Part shown: positions 46,745-55,409 of the stretch, piece after piece
How positions within the stretch are numbered: the stretch's first letter is position 1
How the letters are laid out: each line of letters begins with the position of its first letter
From: Massilia terrae
GTDB lineage: Bacteria; Pseudomonadota; Gammaproteobacteria; Burkholderiales; Burkholderiaceae_D
Direction: 5' to 3'
Assembly: GCF_024753145.1 (NCBI RefSeq)
Contig: NZ_JANUGU010000002.1
Coordinates: 372,001-436,000, forward strand
DNA: 64,000 bases
The notes under the pieces: model-generated
Told to the model about the DNA's origin: nothing
What the model saw: the letters and a program-made list of their open reading frames with translations, nothing else
The model's database searches: none
Program-made: the position numbers and the translations under genes

Positions 46745-47704
46745 ATGGTCATCGTGACTCACGGCGGCAAGTTCCACGCGGACGATGCATGGGCGGTCGC
46801 CGTCCTCAACATTCTCTTTCCCGGCGCCGGCATCGTCCGCACCCGCGATCCCGCCATCATCGACGCGGCCGACTTTGCCATCGACGTCGGCGGCGTCTGG
46901 GACCCGGCGCGCGGCCGCTTCGACCATCACCAGAAAGGTTTCGATGTCGTGCGCCCGAGCGGCGTGCCCTACGCCAGCGCCGGCCTCGTGTGGCGCGAAT
47001 ACGGCGCGCGCTGCGTCGCGGCCCTCGCCACGACGCACACCGGCCAGCGGCTGACCGACGCCAACGCACAGGAAATTGCCTACGCCATCGATACCGACAT
47101 CGTGCAGTACCTCGACCTGTCCGACGTCGGCGCCGCGAGGAATGCGCCTGGCGGCTATGGGCTGTCGGCCGTGATTTCCGGCTACAACCCCAACTGGATG
47201 GACGAGCAGCGCCTCGGCTACGGCGAACCGGCCGACGCCTATCGCCTGCAACAGTTCCGCCGCGCGATGGAAGTGTTGGCCGACATCATGGTCAATGCCG
47301 TCAAATACCGGGTCGGCGCCATGCTCGCGCTCAACGAGGTGCGCCAATCCGAGCTGCTGGAAGACGGCAAGGTGCTGTTCCTGAAAAACGGCGCCCTGCC
47401 CTGGTCTTCCGTGGTGCGCAAGGAAATGCCCAAGGTACTGTTCGTCATCAGCCACAATATCGCCGAGCAGCGCCACATGATCCATACGGTCCCGGTCAGC
47501 GCCGATAGCTTCGATGCGCGCGCCGACCTGCCGGCCGCGTGGGCCGGGCTGCGCGATGCCGAACTTGCCGCCGTCACCGGCGTGCCCGACGCCGGCTTCT
47601 GCCACAACGGCCGCTTCATCGCGTCCGCCAAATCCTACGACGGTATCCGCGCCATGGCCAGGCTGGCGCTGCGCGATGTGGAGCAGGCGCCGGCGCACGG
47701 TTGA
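46745..47704 (+). CDS. MYG1 family protein (UPF0160)
   Basis: The protein has 319 residues. The start MVIVTHGGKFHADDAWAVAVL and DVGGVWDPARGRFDHHQKGF give a His/Asp arrangement like DHH-type phosphoesterases; the C-terminal region has GFCHNGRFIASAKSYDGIRAM. Eukaryotic MYG1 is a 3'-5' RNA exonuclease; bacterial members have not been assigned a clear role. I chose ATG 46745. A degenerate REP-like sequence lies after it (about 47731-47752). Confidence 0.85.
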   Translation: MVIVTHGGKFHADDAWAVAVLNILFPGAGIVRTRDPAIIDAADFAIDVGGVWDPARGRFDHHQKGFDVVRPSGVPYASAGLVWREYGARCVAALATTHTGQRLTDANAQEIAYAIDTDIVQYLDLSDVGAARNAPGGYGLSAVISGYNPNWMDEQRLGYGEPADAYRLQQFRRAMEVLADIMVNAVKYRVGAMLALNEVRQSELLEDGKVLFLKNGALPWSSVVRKEMPKVLFVISHNIAEQRHMIHTVPVSADSFDARADLPAAWAGLRDAELAAVTGVPDAGFCHNGRFIASAKSYDGIRAMARLALRDVEQAPAHG

Positions 47705-47802
47705 TCTTCCGCAGAGCTCTTCCATTTCGCGATTCCGGCACAGCGGGAATGCGTAGACTGGGGAAATGGCCGTGAGTCACGGCGCTGTCCAGGAGAAGCA
47801 AG

Positions 47803-48915
47803 ATGAGGCGATCTGCCCTGTTCTCGGCTGCCGGGTTCGCGCTGCTGGCTGCCTGCTCCACACCCTACAACGCACCGGTCGTCGTGCACGACAGCGCGCC
47901 CTTCCCCGGCATCGCCGGCGCCATCGCCCAGGACAGCACGCGCCAGGTCGACGTGGTGCTGGTCCACGGCATGTGCTCGCACGACACGAGCTGGGCGAAA
48001 GATGCGATGGACAATATCACCAAGACCATCCGCACCAATACGGAGCCGCAGGAACAGTCCCTGGCTGCAGGCCCGAGCCCGATCCAGGTGGTCGAGCGTT
48101 CCGACAAGGCCGCGGGCGGGATGGTGCACTTTCACTCGCTGGTGTGGTCGCCGCTGTCGGCCGCGCTCAAGCAGCAGCTCGACTACGACAACACCGGTAG
48201 CTCCACCGATTGCAGCAAGACCGGCGAGTGCAAGCCCAAGCGCGCACGCTACAACGGCAAGCTGAAGGACAGCCTGCTCAACGATTGCCTGTCGGATGCG
48301 ATGATCTACCAGGGCCAGAGCAATGCGGTGATGAAGCAGGCCATGATAGCCGCCGTGTCCGGGGTGCTGGAGCGCGCCGAAAAACGGCCCGATACGGCGC
48401 CGCTGATCGTGGTGGCCGAAAGCCTGGGCAGCAAGCTGCTGTTCGACGCGCTCAGCGACATGCTGCAGCCGGATGCGCCGGGGCGCATGCACGAGCTTGG
48501 CCAGGCAGCGGCGCGGCGCATGGCGCTCGTGTTCATGGTGGGCAACCAGCTGCCGATTCTCGGGCTGGCCGAGCAGCAGGTCACGCCCTCGGTGGCGCCG
48601 GCCGGGCCGCCGGACTCGCTGCAGCGCTTCCTCACGCTGCGCAGGATGGCGGCGCAGACGCCGAAGCGCAGCGAGAGCCTGTCCAAGCTGGCGGTGGTGG
48701 CCTTCACGGATCCGAACGATTTGCTGTCGTATCGGCTGATGCCGTCACGTTATGCGGGGCCGGACGTGGTGGTCGCGGATGTGCTGGTGTCGAATTCGTC
48801 GACCTGGTTCGGGCTGCTGGAGGATCCGTTTGCCGCGCACCTGAACTATATGCAGAACAAGGATGTCGGCGCGATGATCGCGTGTGGCTGGCCGCGGTCG
48901 AAGGTGTGCAACTAA
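47803..48915 (+). CDS. Alpha/beta-hydrolase-like lipoprotein
   Basis: The protein has 370 residues. A lipoprotein signal ends LLAACS (lipidated Cys near residue 18). The mature part has VVLVHGM near residue 51 (an oxyanion-type HG motif) and VVAESLGSKLLFDAL near residue 206, with a Ser in the nucleophile-elbow position although the first Gly of GxSxG is Glu-flanked Ala. It probably acts at the inner or outer membrane in the periplasm. The family and substrate are not recognised. AGGAG precedes ATG 47803. It is convergent with the LysR gene. Confidence 0.7.
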   Translation: MRRSALFSAAGFALLAACSTPYNAPVVVHDSAPFPGIAGAIAQDSTRQVDVVLVHGMCSHDTSWAKDAMDNITKTIRTNTEPQEQSLAAGPSPIQVVERSDKAAGGMVHFHSLVWSPLSAALKQQLDYDNTGSSTDCSKTGECKPKRARYNGKLKDSLLNDCLSDAMIYQGQSNAVMKQAMIAAVSGVLERAEKRPDTAPLIVVAESLGSKLLFDALSDMLQPDAPGRMHELGQAAARRMALVFMVGNQLPILGLAEQQVTPSVAPAGPPDSLQRFLTLRRMAAQTPKRSESLSKLAVVAFTDPNDLLSYRLMPSRYAGPDVVVADVLVSNSSTWFGLLEDPFAAHLNYMQNKDVGAMIACGWPRSKVCN

Positions 48916-48941
48916 CTCGCTCTCGACGAAGGTCGTTTTTT

Positions 48942-49850
48942 TCAAACCAGCAGCGGCAATCGCGCATCCGCCGAGAAATCCGCGACACTCGCGGCCTGCC
49001 CCAGCATCTGGCTCACCAGCGGCCGCGAATCGCCGCGCCGCCATTGGAAGGAATAGGTGAGCGGCGTCAGGGCCTGCTCGTCCGCCAGGATGCACAGGAG
49101 CTTCTCCTGCACCAGCTTCCTCGCCCAGCCCTCGGGCAATATACCGACGCCAACGGAAGCGATCAGCATGCCCGCGATGGCGCCCCAGTTGTTGCAGCTG
49201 ATGCGCTCGACCGAAGCAATCCCGTGCGCCAGCAGCCAGTCGTCGATCAGGCGCGTGGTCCCGGCGCCCGGCGGCAGCGCGATGATCGGCTGCCGGTCGC
49301 GCAGCATCCCGCCCAGGTCCCGGTAGCGCTCCACCAGCGCCGGCGTCGCCATCCACACGAACTGCGCCTGCGTGATCGGCTGCGACAAGACCGTCTGCCG
49401 CGACGAGCGCCCGGCGACGATCGCAAAATCCAGCTCGCCGTTGTCGACCCGCGATTCCAGCACCGCGCCGACATTCACATAAGGTTCCAGCACCAGTTTC
49501 GGATACTGGGCGCGCACCTGCGCGATGAAGCGCGGCAGCCAGGTCATCGCGCTCAGTTCCCCGACGCCGAACACGCAGCGCCCGACCAGGCCCGCGCCCG
49601 GCGCGAAGGCGTGGCGGATCGCGGCCGCGCCATCGAGCAGTTCCAGCGCCCGTGGCAGCAGGCCCTGCCCGGCCTCGGTCAGCACGGCGCGATGGCCGCC
49701 GCGGTCGAACAGCGGCTGCCCCAGCGATTCCTCCAGTTCCGCAATCCGCTTCGACAGCGACGACACCGACAGATGCAGGCGCTCCGCCGCAATCGCGAAA
49801 TTGGCGCAGGTCGCGGCCCAATAAAAAGCTTCCAGTTGTTTAAGCGTCAT
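48942..49850 (-). CDS. LysR family regulator divergent from lhgO
   Basis: The protein has 302 residues. The N-terminal helix-turn-helix is MTLKQLEAFYWAATCANFAIAAERLHLS-like (about 1-60), followed by an effector domain (GRCVFGVGELSAMTWLPRF from about 89). It is divergent from lhgO, with only 116 bp between them and a perfect 25-bp palindromic site 8 nt from its own start. By the usual LysR arrangement it should control lhgO and the transporter, and repress itself. Known lhgO regulators in Pseudomonas are of the FadR (GntR) type, so a LysR here would be a different solution. Confidence 0.88.
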   Translation of the reverse strand: MTLKQLEAFYWAATCANFAIAAERLHLSVSSLSKRIAELEESLGQPLFDRGGHRAVLTEAGQGLLPRALELLDGAAAIRHAFAPGAGLVGRCVFGVGELSAMTWLPRFIAQVRAQYPKLVLEPYVNVGAVLESRVDNGELDFAIVAGRSSRQTVLSQPITQAQFVWMATPALVERYRDLGGMLRDRQPIIALPPGAGTTRLIDDWLLAHGIASVERISCNNWGAIAGMLIASVGVGILPEGWARKLVQEKLLCILADEQALTPLTYSFQWRRGDSRPLVSQMLGQAASVADFSADARLPLLV

Positions 49851-49858
49851 CTTGAGCG

Positions 49859-49883
49859 ACTTGTTTCGTTTACCGAAACAAGT
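49859..49883. promoter_or_regulatory. Perfect palindromic operator between LysR gene and lhgO
   Basis: ACTTGTTTCG (49859-49868) and CGAAACAAGT (49874-49883) form a perfect 10-bp inverted repeat around TTTAC. It contains the LysR-type T-N11-A spacing. A second small symmetric site, TTTATCGTAAA, begins at about 49883. The position, directly beside the LysR start and upstream of lhgO, fits an autorepression/activation site. Confidence 0.8.
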
Positions 49884-49966
49884 TTATCGTAAATTTTTCG
49901 CTTTTATTTGAGATGCCAATCATTAAGATGCTTCTGTTACCCCGGCTGGGTATGTGAAAGGTATGC

Positions 49967-51175
49967 ATGAGCAGGAAGCGCTATGCCGTCATTGGCGGCG
50001 GCATCAACGGATTGTCCGTTGCCCGGCAACTATTGCTGGACAACCCGGACGCGTCGGTCACGGTATTTGAAAAGGAAGAAGCTGTCGCGCAGCACCAGTC
50101 GAGCCACAACTCGGGTGTCGTGCATGCCGGCCTGTATTACGAGCCGGGCGGGCTGAAGGCGCGCCTGTGCCGCCGTGGCGTGGAATTGGTCAGGAACTAT
50201 TGTGCGGACAACGCCATTCCCTACGACGAGTGCGGCAAGGTGGTGGTGGCGCTGGAGCAGGACGAATTGCCGCGCCTGGACGCCATCTACAAGAAATCGC
50301 TGGCCAACGGCGTGCCCGGCGTGCGCCTGGTCGACCACGGCGAATTGCGCGAGATCGAGCCGAACTGCATCGGCATTCGCGCCCTGCACTCCCCGCATAC
50401 CGCGATCGTGAGCTACGGCCAGATCGCGCAGCGCATCGCCCGGGAGATCGAGGAAAAAGGAGGCACGATCCGCCTGAACGCGCCGGTGTCGCGGCTGATC
50501 GAGCGTGGTGCCCAGATCCATGTGGAACTCGACAGCGGCGAAGTCCATCCCGAACATTTCGACTACGCCATCGCCTGCTCCGGCTTGCAGTCCGACCGTC
50601 TCGCACAGCGTTCCGGCGACGAGGCCACGCCGCGGATCGTGCCTTTCTTCGGGCAGTACTACGTCATCGACGAAGCCTTCAAAGCGCACGTCAAGGGCCT
50701 GATTTATCCGGTGCCCGATCCGCGCTTCCCTTTCCTGGGCGTGCACTTCACCAAGCGCATCGATGGCCAGATGACCATCGGACCGAACGCCTTCATTTCC
50801 ATGGGCCGCGAAAACTACGACGGCAGCCGCTTCAGCCTGCGCGACGTGGCCGATTTCCTGTCCTATCCCGGCTTCTGGAAATTCGCGTCGCGCAATATTT
50901 CGGCCACGCTGCGCGAACTGAAAACGGTATTGAGCGAATCGGTCTTCGTACGCGAGGCAGCCCGTTACGTGCCCACGCTGGCCGACGTCGGCGTCACGCC
51001 GGCGGTACGCGGCATCCGCGCCCAGGCCATGCAGAACGACGGCGCGCTGGTCGACGATTTCGTCATTCGCCGCCAGGGCAACATCACGCACATCCGCAAT
51101 GCGCCGTCACCGGGTGCGACGTCCTCGATGGCGATCGCCGAATACATCGTGCGCGAGGTTCTTCCGCGCCAATAA
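49967..51175 (+). CDS. lhgO: L-2-hydroxyglutarate oxidase
   Basis: LhgO oxidises L-2-hydroxyglutarate to 2-oxoglutarate, passing electrons to the respiratory chain. The protein has 402 residues. The FAD-binding GGGINGLSVARQL lies near residues 9-21; family features include HQSSHNSGVVHAGLYYEPGGLKARLC near 46-71, and the C-terminal GATSSMAIAEYI. It is followed 36 nt later by an MHS-type transporter, which suggests an uptake-and-oxidation unit. D-amino-acid-oxidase-like relatives exist, but the YYEPGGLKA segment supports LhgO. Confidence 0.93.
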   Translation: MSRKRYAVIGGGINGLSVARQLLLDNPDASVTVFEKEEAVAQHQSSHNSGVVHAGLYYEPGGLKARLCRRGVELVRNYCADNAIPYDECGKVVVALEQDELPRLDAIYKKSLANGVPGVRLVDHGELREIEPNCIGIRALHSPHTAIVSYGQIAQRIAREIEEKGGTIRLNAPVSRLIERGAQIHVELDSGEVHPEHFDYAIACSGLQSDRLAQRSGDEATPRIVPFFGQYYVIDEAFKAHVKGLIYPVPDPRFPFLGVHFTKRIDGQMTIGPNAFISMGRENYDGSRFSLRDVADFLSYPGFWKFASRNISATLRELKTVLSESVFVREAARYVPTLADVGVTPAVRGIRAQAMQNDGALVDDFVIRRQGNITHIRNAPSPGATSSMAIAEYIVREVLPRQ

Positions 51176-51211
51176 ACACGAACAAACCAAAACACAAGAT
51201 CAGGAGACTTC

Positions 51212-52525
51212 ATGGATATCCGCAAGCCCGAATGGGAAACGCCGGAACAGATGCACAAGCGCTTGAAGAAAGTCGCCGCCGCGACCATCGTCGGCTCAAT
51301 GTTGGAATGGTATGACTTTTACCTGTACGCGACGATGGCATCGATCGTGTTCAGCAAGGTGTTCTTCGACTCCTCGGATCCGTCGAGCGCGTCGATGAAA
51401 GCGTTTTCGACCTTCGCCATCGGCTTCGTGGCGCGTCCAGTCGGCGGCATGTTGTTCGGCTATTTCGGCGACCGTTTCGGCCGCAAGAAGATGCTGTACG
51501 TGACCTTCCTGCTGATGGGCCTGTGCACGACCGCCATCGGCCTGATTCCGTCCTATGCCGTGATCGGCTTCTGGGCGCCGTTCCTGCTGGTCGCGATCCG
51601 CATCGTGCAAGGCCTGGGCGCCGGCGCGGAGCTGGCCGGGGCCGCCGTCACGTCCTATGAACACGCGACCGAGCAGAAGCGCGGCCGCCAGGGCGCCTGG
51701 CCGGCGCTGGGCCTGAACCTCGGGCTGCTGCTGTCGTCGATGACGGTCTACCTGCTCACACTGGGCGGCGACAAGTTCCTGCTGGCCGGCGGTTGGCGCA
51801 TTCCTTTCCTGTTCAGCGCGGTGCTGGTGATGGTCGGCCTGTGGGTGCGCAAGCAGCTGCCCGAGACGCCGGAATTCGATCACGCGAAGGAAGGCCATGC
51901 GCGCAGCACGCCGTTCAAGGAATTGTTCAGCACCAACCTCAAGGGTCTGGGCGTGGTGTTCTTCGTGGCGATCGGCTACAACGCCCTCAGCTATATTTTC
52001 AAGACCTTCTCGCTGGCCTACCTCACCCAGTTCAAGGGCGTGTCGGCGAATGTGACCTCGCTGTCGGTCACGCTGGCGAGCCTGGTGGCGATCGTCGCCG
52101 TGCCGACTTTCGGTTGGCTGTGCGACAAGTACAGCAGCAAGAAGGTGCTGGTCGTGGGCGGCATCCTGTCGACCCTGTTCGCCTATCCCTTCATGGCGCT
52201 GCTGGACAGCGGGCAGAACTCGCTGATCTACCTGGCCCTGATTCTTGGCACCGGCGTGCTGGCGCCGATGATGTTCGCACCGCAGGGCTCTTACCTCAGC
52301 CGGCAGTTCTCCGTACAGAGCCGTTCTACCGGGGTCGGTACCGCGCGCGAGATCGGCACAGCGATTGCCGGCGGGCTGGCGCCGCTGTGGGCACTGGCAC
52401 TGGTGGCGCAGTCGGCGACGCATTCCACGGACGGTGTCGTGCTGATTCTTGGTGGTTCCGGGCTGATTCTCGCGCTGGCTTCGCTGTGCGACCAGGGGTA
52501 TCGCTTCAGCCGGCACAAGAACTGA
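51212..52525 (+). CDS. MHS-family MFS transporter (probable organic-acid/H+ symporter)
   Basis: The protein has 437 residues and 12 membrane segments. The motifs ATIVGSMLEWYDFYLYA near 25-41 and the loop FGYFGDRFGRKKML near 82-95 are typical of the metabolite:H+ symporter (2-oxoglutarate/shikimate) group. GGAG precedes ATG 51212. Being coupled to lhgO, it may import L-2-hydroxyglutarate or a related dicarboxylate. The substrate is inferred from context. Confidence 0.9.
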   Translation: MDIRKPEWETPEQMHKRLKKVAAATIVGSMLEWYDFYLYATMASIVFSKVFFDSSDPSSASMKAFSTFAIGFVARPVGGMLFGYFGDRFGRKKMLYVTFLLMGLCTTAIGLIPSYAVIGFWAPFLLVAIRIVQGLGAGAELAGAAVTSYEHATEQKRGRQGAWPALGLNLGLLLSSMTVYLLTLGGDKFLLAGGWRIPFLFSAVLVMVGLWVRKQLPETPEFDHAKEGHARSTPFKELFSTNLKGLGVVFFVAIGYNALSYIFKTFSLAYLTQFKGVSANVTSLSVTLASLVAIVAVPTFGWLCDKYSSKKVLVVGGILSTLFAYPFMALLDSGQNSLIYLALILGTGVLAPMMFAPQGSYLSRQFSVQSRSTGVGTAREIGTAIAGGLAPLWALALVAQSATHSTDGVVLILGGSGLILALASLCDQGYRFSRHKN

Positions 52526-52547
52526 GCGAGCTGCCGCCACACCCGTC

Positions 52548-52675
52548 ACCGTCATTCCCGCGAAAGCGGGAATCCCATTTATACGCACACCACTTCAGCG
52601 AGCGTGAGCGGAATGCAGGGAGGGGGTTCCCGCGTGCGCGGGAAGTCGTTTCCGGCAGTGCCGGGAACGACGTTC
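52548..52675. repeat. Composite REPIN element with second palindrome type
   Basis: A REP copy at 52548-52580 (TTCCCGC, GAAA, GCGGGAA core) and an inverted one at about 52623-52643 (TTCCCGCG, TG, CGCGGGAA) flank a spacer of about 43 bp. Fused to the right arm is the second palindrome type at about 52645-52671 (GTCGTTTCCGGCA, GTGCCGGGAACGAC). It lies between the convergent transporter and desaturase genes. Confidence 0.82.
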
Positions 52676-52697
52676 ACTCTTTAGCGCACTACGCTAA

Positions 52698-52722
52698 TAA
52701 AAACGGCTCCCGCGGGAGCCGT
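52698..52722 (-). terminator. Desaturase terminator
   Basis: A perfect 8-bp stem (ACGGCTCC/GGAGCCGT, 52703-52722, with CGCG at the centre) is followed on the minus strand by a T tract (complement of 52698-52702). It lies 20 nt past the desaturase stop. Confidence 0.85.
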
Positions 52723-52742
52723 GTTCCTTGACCTTTGATGTC

Positions 52743-53954
52743 TTAAGCGTAGCTTCGCAAACGCGCCGAAAAATCCTGCAGCGACTTGATTCCCGACGCC
52801 TCCGCGCGCGCGCACCAGTCTTGCAGCTGATGCAGCAGCTGGTCGCGGGTCGAATGCGAACGCTCCCAGATCGCGCCCAGTTCCACGCGCATCTGGTGCA
52901 TGGTTTCCAGCGCCTTGCTGTGCTCGAACAGCTCGACGAGCTGTTGTTTCTGCGGCGCTTCCAGCTTGGCCGGTTCACGCTGCAGCAGCTTGCGCGAAGT
53001 CTTCAGGAAACGCGATTCCAGCTGCGCCTTGTCCTTCAGGTGCTCGACCTCTTCGCGGAACGCGCGCTTGACCGACTTGGCGTACTTGGCCGTCACGTCG
53101 TAGCGGTTGGCGATCACCGCCTGCAGCGTGTCGAAATCCGCGACCGCCTTGTTCTTCACGCGCTTCGGCTTCGGCGCCACTTTCTTCACCTTGGCCAGGC
53201 CGACGATCTCCATCATGCGGATGTAGGTCCAGCCGATGTCGAACTCGTACCATTTACTGGACAACTTGGCCGAGGTCGCGAAGGTGTGGTGGTTGTTGTG
53301 CAGCTCCTCGCCACCGATCAGGATGCCCCACGGGAAAACGTTGGTGGCCGCATCATTGCAGTCGTAGTTGCGATAGCCCCAGAAGTGGCCGATGCCGTTG
53401 ATGACGCCGGCGGCCCAGATCGGGATCCATAGCATCTGCACGGCCCAGATCGTAATGCCGATCACGCCGAACAGGGCAACGTTGAGCGGCAGCAGCAGCG
53501 ACACGCCCAGCCAGCTGTACTTGCTGTACAGATTGCGCTCGATCCAGTCGCTCGGCGTGCCGTGGCCGTACTTGTCCAGCGTTTCCTGGTTCTTGCTCTC
53601 GGCGCGGTACAGCTCGGCGCCTTCCAGCAGCACCTTGCGGATACCCTTCTTGACCGGGCTGTGCGGATCTTCCTCGGTCTCGCACTTGGCGTGGTGCTTG
53701 CGGTGGATGGCGGCCCACTCCTTGGTCACCTGGCCGGTGGTCAGCCACAGCCAGAAACGGAAGAAGTGGCTGGGGATGGCGTGCAGCTCCAGCGCCCGGT
53801 GCGCCTGGTGGCGGTGCAGGTAGATGGTGACGCAAGCGATGGTGATGTGCGTGACGACCAGCGTGTACAGCACAAGTTCCCAACCCGACAGGTCCACCAG
53901 GCCCGTGTCGAGGAAACTCAGCACCGCGTGCAGGGTGTTGCTAAACAAATTCAT
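52743..53954 (-). CDS. Membrane fatty-acid (acyl-CoA) desaturase
   Basis: This enzyme introduces a double bond into acyl chains using a di-iron centre in the inner membrane. The protein has 403 residues. The three His boxes are HRHQAH (47-52), HRKHH (84-88) and HNNHH (219-223), with four hydrophobic segments between. The soluble C-terminal part from about 270 is longer than in minimal desaturases and is helical and charged. GGAG precedes ATG 53954. It probably adjusts membrane fluidity. Confidence 0.92.
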   Translation of the reverse strand: MNLFSNTLHAVLSFLDTGLVDLSGWELVLYTLVVTHITIACVTIYLHRHQAHRALELHAIPSHFFRFWLWLTTGQVTKEWAAIHRKHHAKCETEEDPHSPVKKGIRKVLLEGAELYRAESKNQETLDKYGHGTPSDWIERNLYSKYSWLGVSLLLPLNVALFGVIGITIWAVQMLWIPIWAAGVINGIGHFWGYRNYDCNDAATNVFPWGILIGGEELHNNHHTFATSAKLSSKWYEFDIGWTYIRMMEIVGLAKVKKVAPKPKRVKNKAVADFDTLQAVIANRYDVTAKYAKSVKRAFREEVEHLKDKAQLESRFLKTSRKLLQREPAKLEAPQKQQLVELFEHSKALETMHQMRVELGAIWERSHSTRDQLLHQLQDWCARAEASGIKSLQDFSARLRSYA

Positions 53955-54061
53955 TCATGCTCCAGAGGGGATTGCCAGATTGCTAAACAACGCGCGAATG
54001 CGCGCGCAAGCAAACCACCATTTTACGCGTAACTACTGCCCTTCGGCACGAGTTGGAGCAA

Positions 54062-55408
54062 TCAGGCGGGCTTTGTTTGCGCATCAGGCGACACATTCGT
54101 TGGCGGCGTGACATCAGTCACGCGAACGTCGAGTCCCGTCGTGGCAAGTTTGATTTGCCCGGATTGCACCAGGCCATAAATTCGCTTGTTGAGGTCGGCC
54201 GCGACACCGCCCAGTCCGTTCTCCGGATCGCCGACCCAGAAGCCGACGTCGAGCTCGTAGCCTTCCGGCGCGATACGGCTCAGGCCGACCCCGGGCGCCG
54301 GGTCGGCCAGCACCCGCGGCGTTTCCTTCGCCAATGCAAGCAGCATGGGCATGACCGCGTTCAGGTCGGAACCATGGGCGACGATCAGCTTGGTCGAGCC
54401 GCGCACGCGGCGGCTGGACAGCGACTGGTTCTGCACCGGCACCGAAATCAGCATCTCGTTTGGCAGCACGGTTTCCACGCCATCCAGGCCTTGCAGCACC
54501 GTGTAGCGGGTGTTGATGTTGGTGACCTTGCCGGTGTACTTGTCGAGCGAAATCATGTCGCCGATCGACAGGCTGCGCTCCAGCAGGATGACGAAGCCCG
54601 ACACGTAATTGCTGGCGATCCTTTGCATACCGAGTCCGAGGCCGACGCCGAAAGCGCCGCCGAACACCGACAGGACGGTCAAGTCCAGCCCCATCGACTG
54701 CAGGCACATCAGCACCACGACGATGATGAGCAAGGCCTTGCTCAGGCGCGCCAGCATCACCCGCAGCGAGGTGTTGACGCTGGCCATGCCCATGATGCGT
54801 TCCTGCAGCGCCGCGCCGATCCACATCGCCAGCATGACCAGCACCACCACCGACACGCCGCCGCGCAGGAAGGCGATGACACTCGGCCAATCGCGTTGAT
54901 TCTTGCCGATCGGGATGTACAGGACGTTGAGGTAGTCGTAGAGGTCGTCCCACATCCCGCTGATGTACAGCGCAGCGCCGAGCCAGGCGACCAGCGCGAA
55001 CACCTTCTCGAACAGGACGAAGTGCGCGCCGAGCTCTCCCGTGCGCGCGAACACGCGCCGCAGCAGGTAAAACACGCAGCGAATCACCGCCAGCGACAGG
55101 AAGATCGGAATCGCCACCCGCACCAGGTTGATGTGCAAGTGCTGCCAGACCAGGATGCGCTTGGCGCCGTACAGCAGCGCCACCACCATCAGCGGGTCCA
55201 GCACGGCGAGGAAGCTCTGGGCGCCGAGGCGCACGAAGCCGCGCTCGCCATCGCCGCGGGCCGACATCATCTTGCGGATGATGCGCGCCAGCAGCCAGCC
55301 CAGCGCCGCGCAGGTGAACACCGCCACCGCCTGCCACTTGATGCCGGGCCGGGACAGGTCCTCGAGCAGGTCGGGCAGCAGGCTGGACAGCGGCGAACTG
55401 ACCACCAT
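54062..55408 (-). CDS. MscS-like mechanosensitive channel
   Basis: The protein has 448 residues. Several N-terminal membrane segments precede the MscS core (about 220-400): the pore-lining segment VFGGAFGVGLGLGMQRIASNYVSG-type, then the beta domain GDMISLDKYTGKVTNINTRYTVLQ and NEMLISVPVQNQS. Such channels relieve osmotic downshock. It starts 1 nt after the rsmB-like stop, so it is co-transcribed with it; its ribosome-binding site lies within the upstream gene. Confidence 0.9.
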   Translation of the reverse strand: MVVSSPLSSLLPDLLEDLSRPGIKWQAVAVFTCAALGWLLARIIRKMMSARGDGERGFVRLGAQSFLAVLDPLMVVALLYGAKRILVWQHLHINLVRVAIPIFLSLAVIRCVFYLLRRVFARTGELGAHFVLFEKVFALVAWLGAALYISGMWDDLYDYLNVLYIPIGKNQRDWPSVIAFLRGGVSVVVLVMLAMWIGAALQERIMGMASVNTSLRVMLARLSKALLIIVVVLMCLQSMGLDLTVLSVFGGAFGVGLGLGMQRIASNYVSGFVILLERSLSIGDMISLDKYTGKVTNINTRYTVLQGLDGVETVLPNEMLISVPVQNQSLSSRRVRGSTKLIVAHGSDLNAVMPMLLALAKETPRVLADPAPGVGLSRIAPEGYELDVGFWVGDPENGLGGVAADLNKRIYGLVQSGQIKLATTGLDVRVTDVTPPTNVSPDAQTKPA

Positions 55409-55409
55409 C

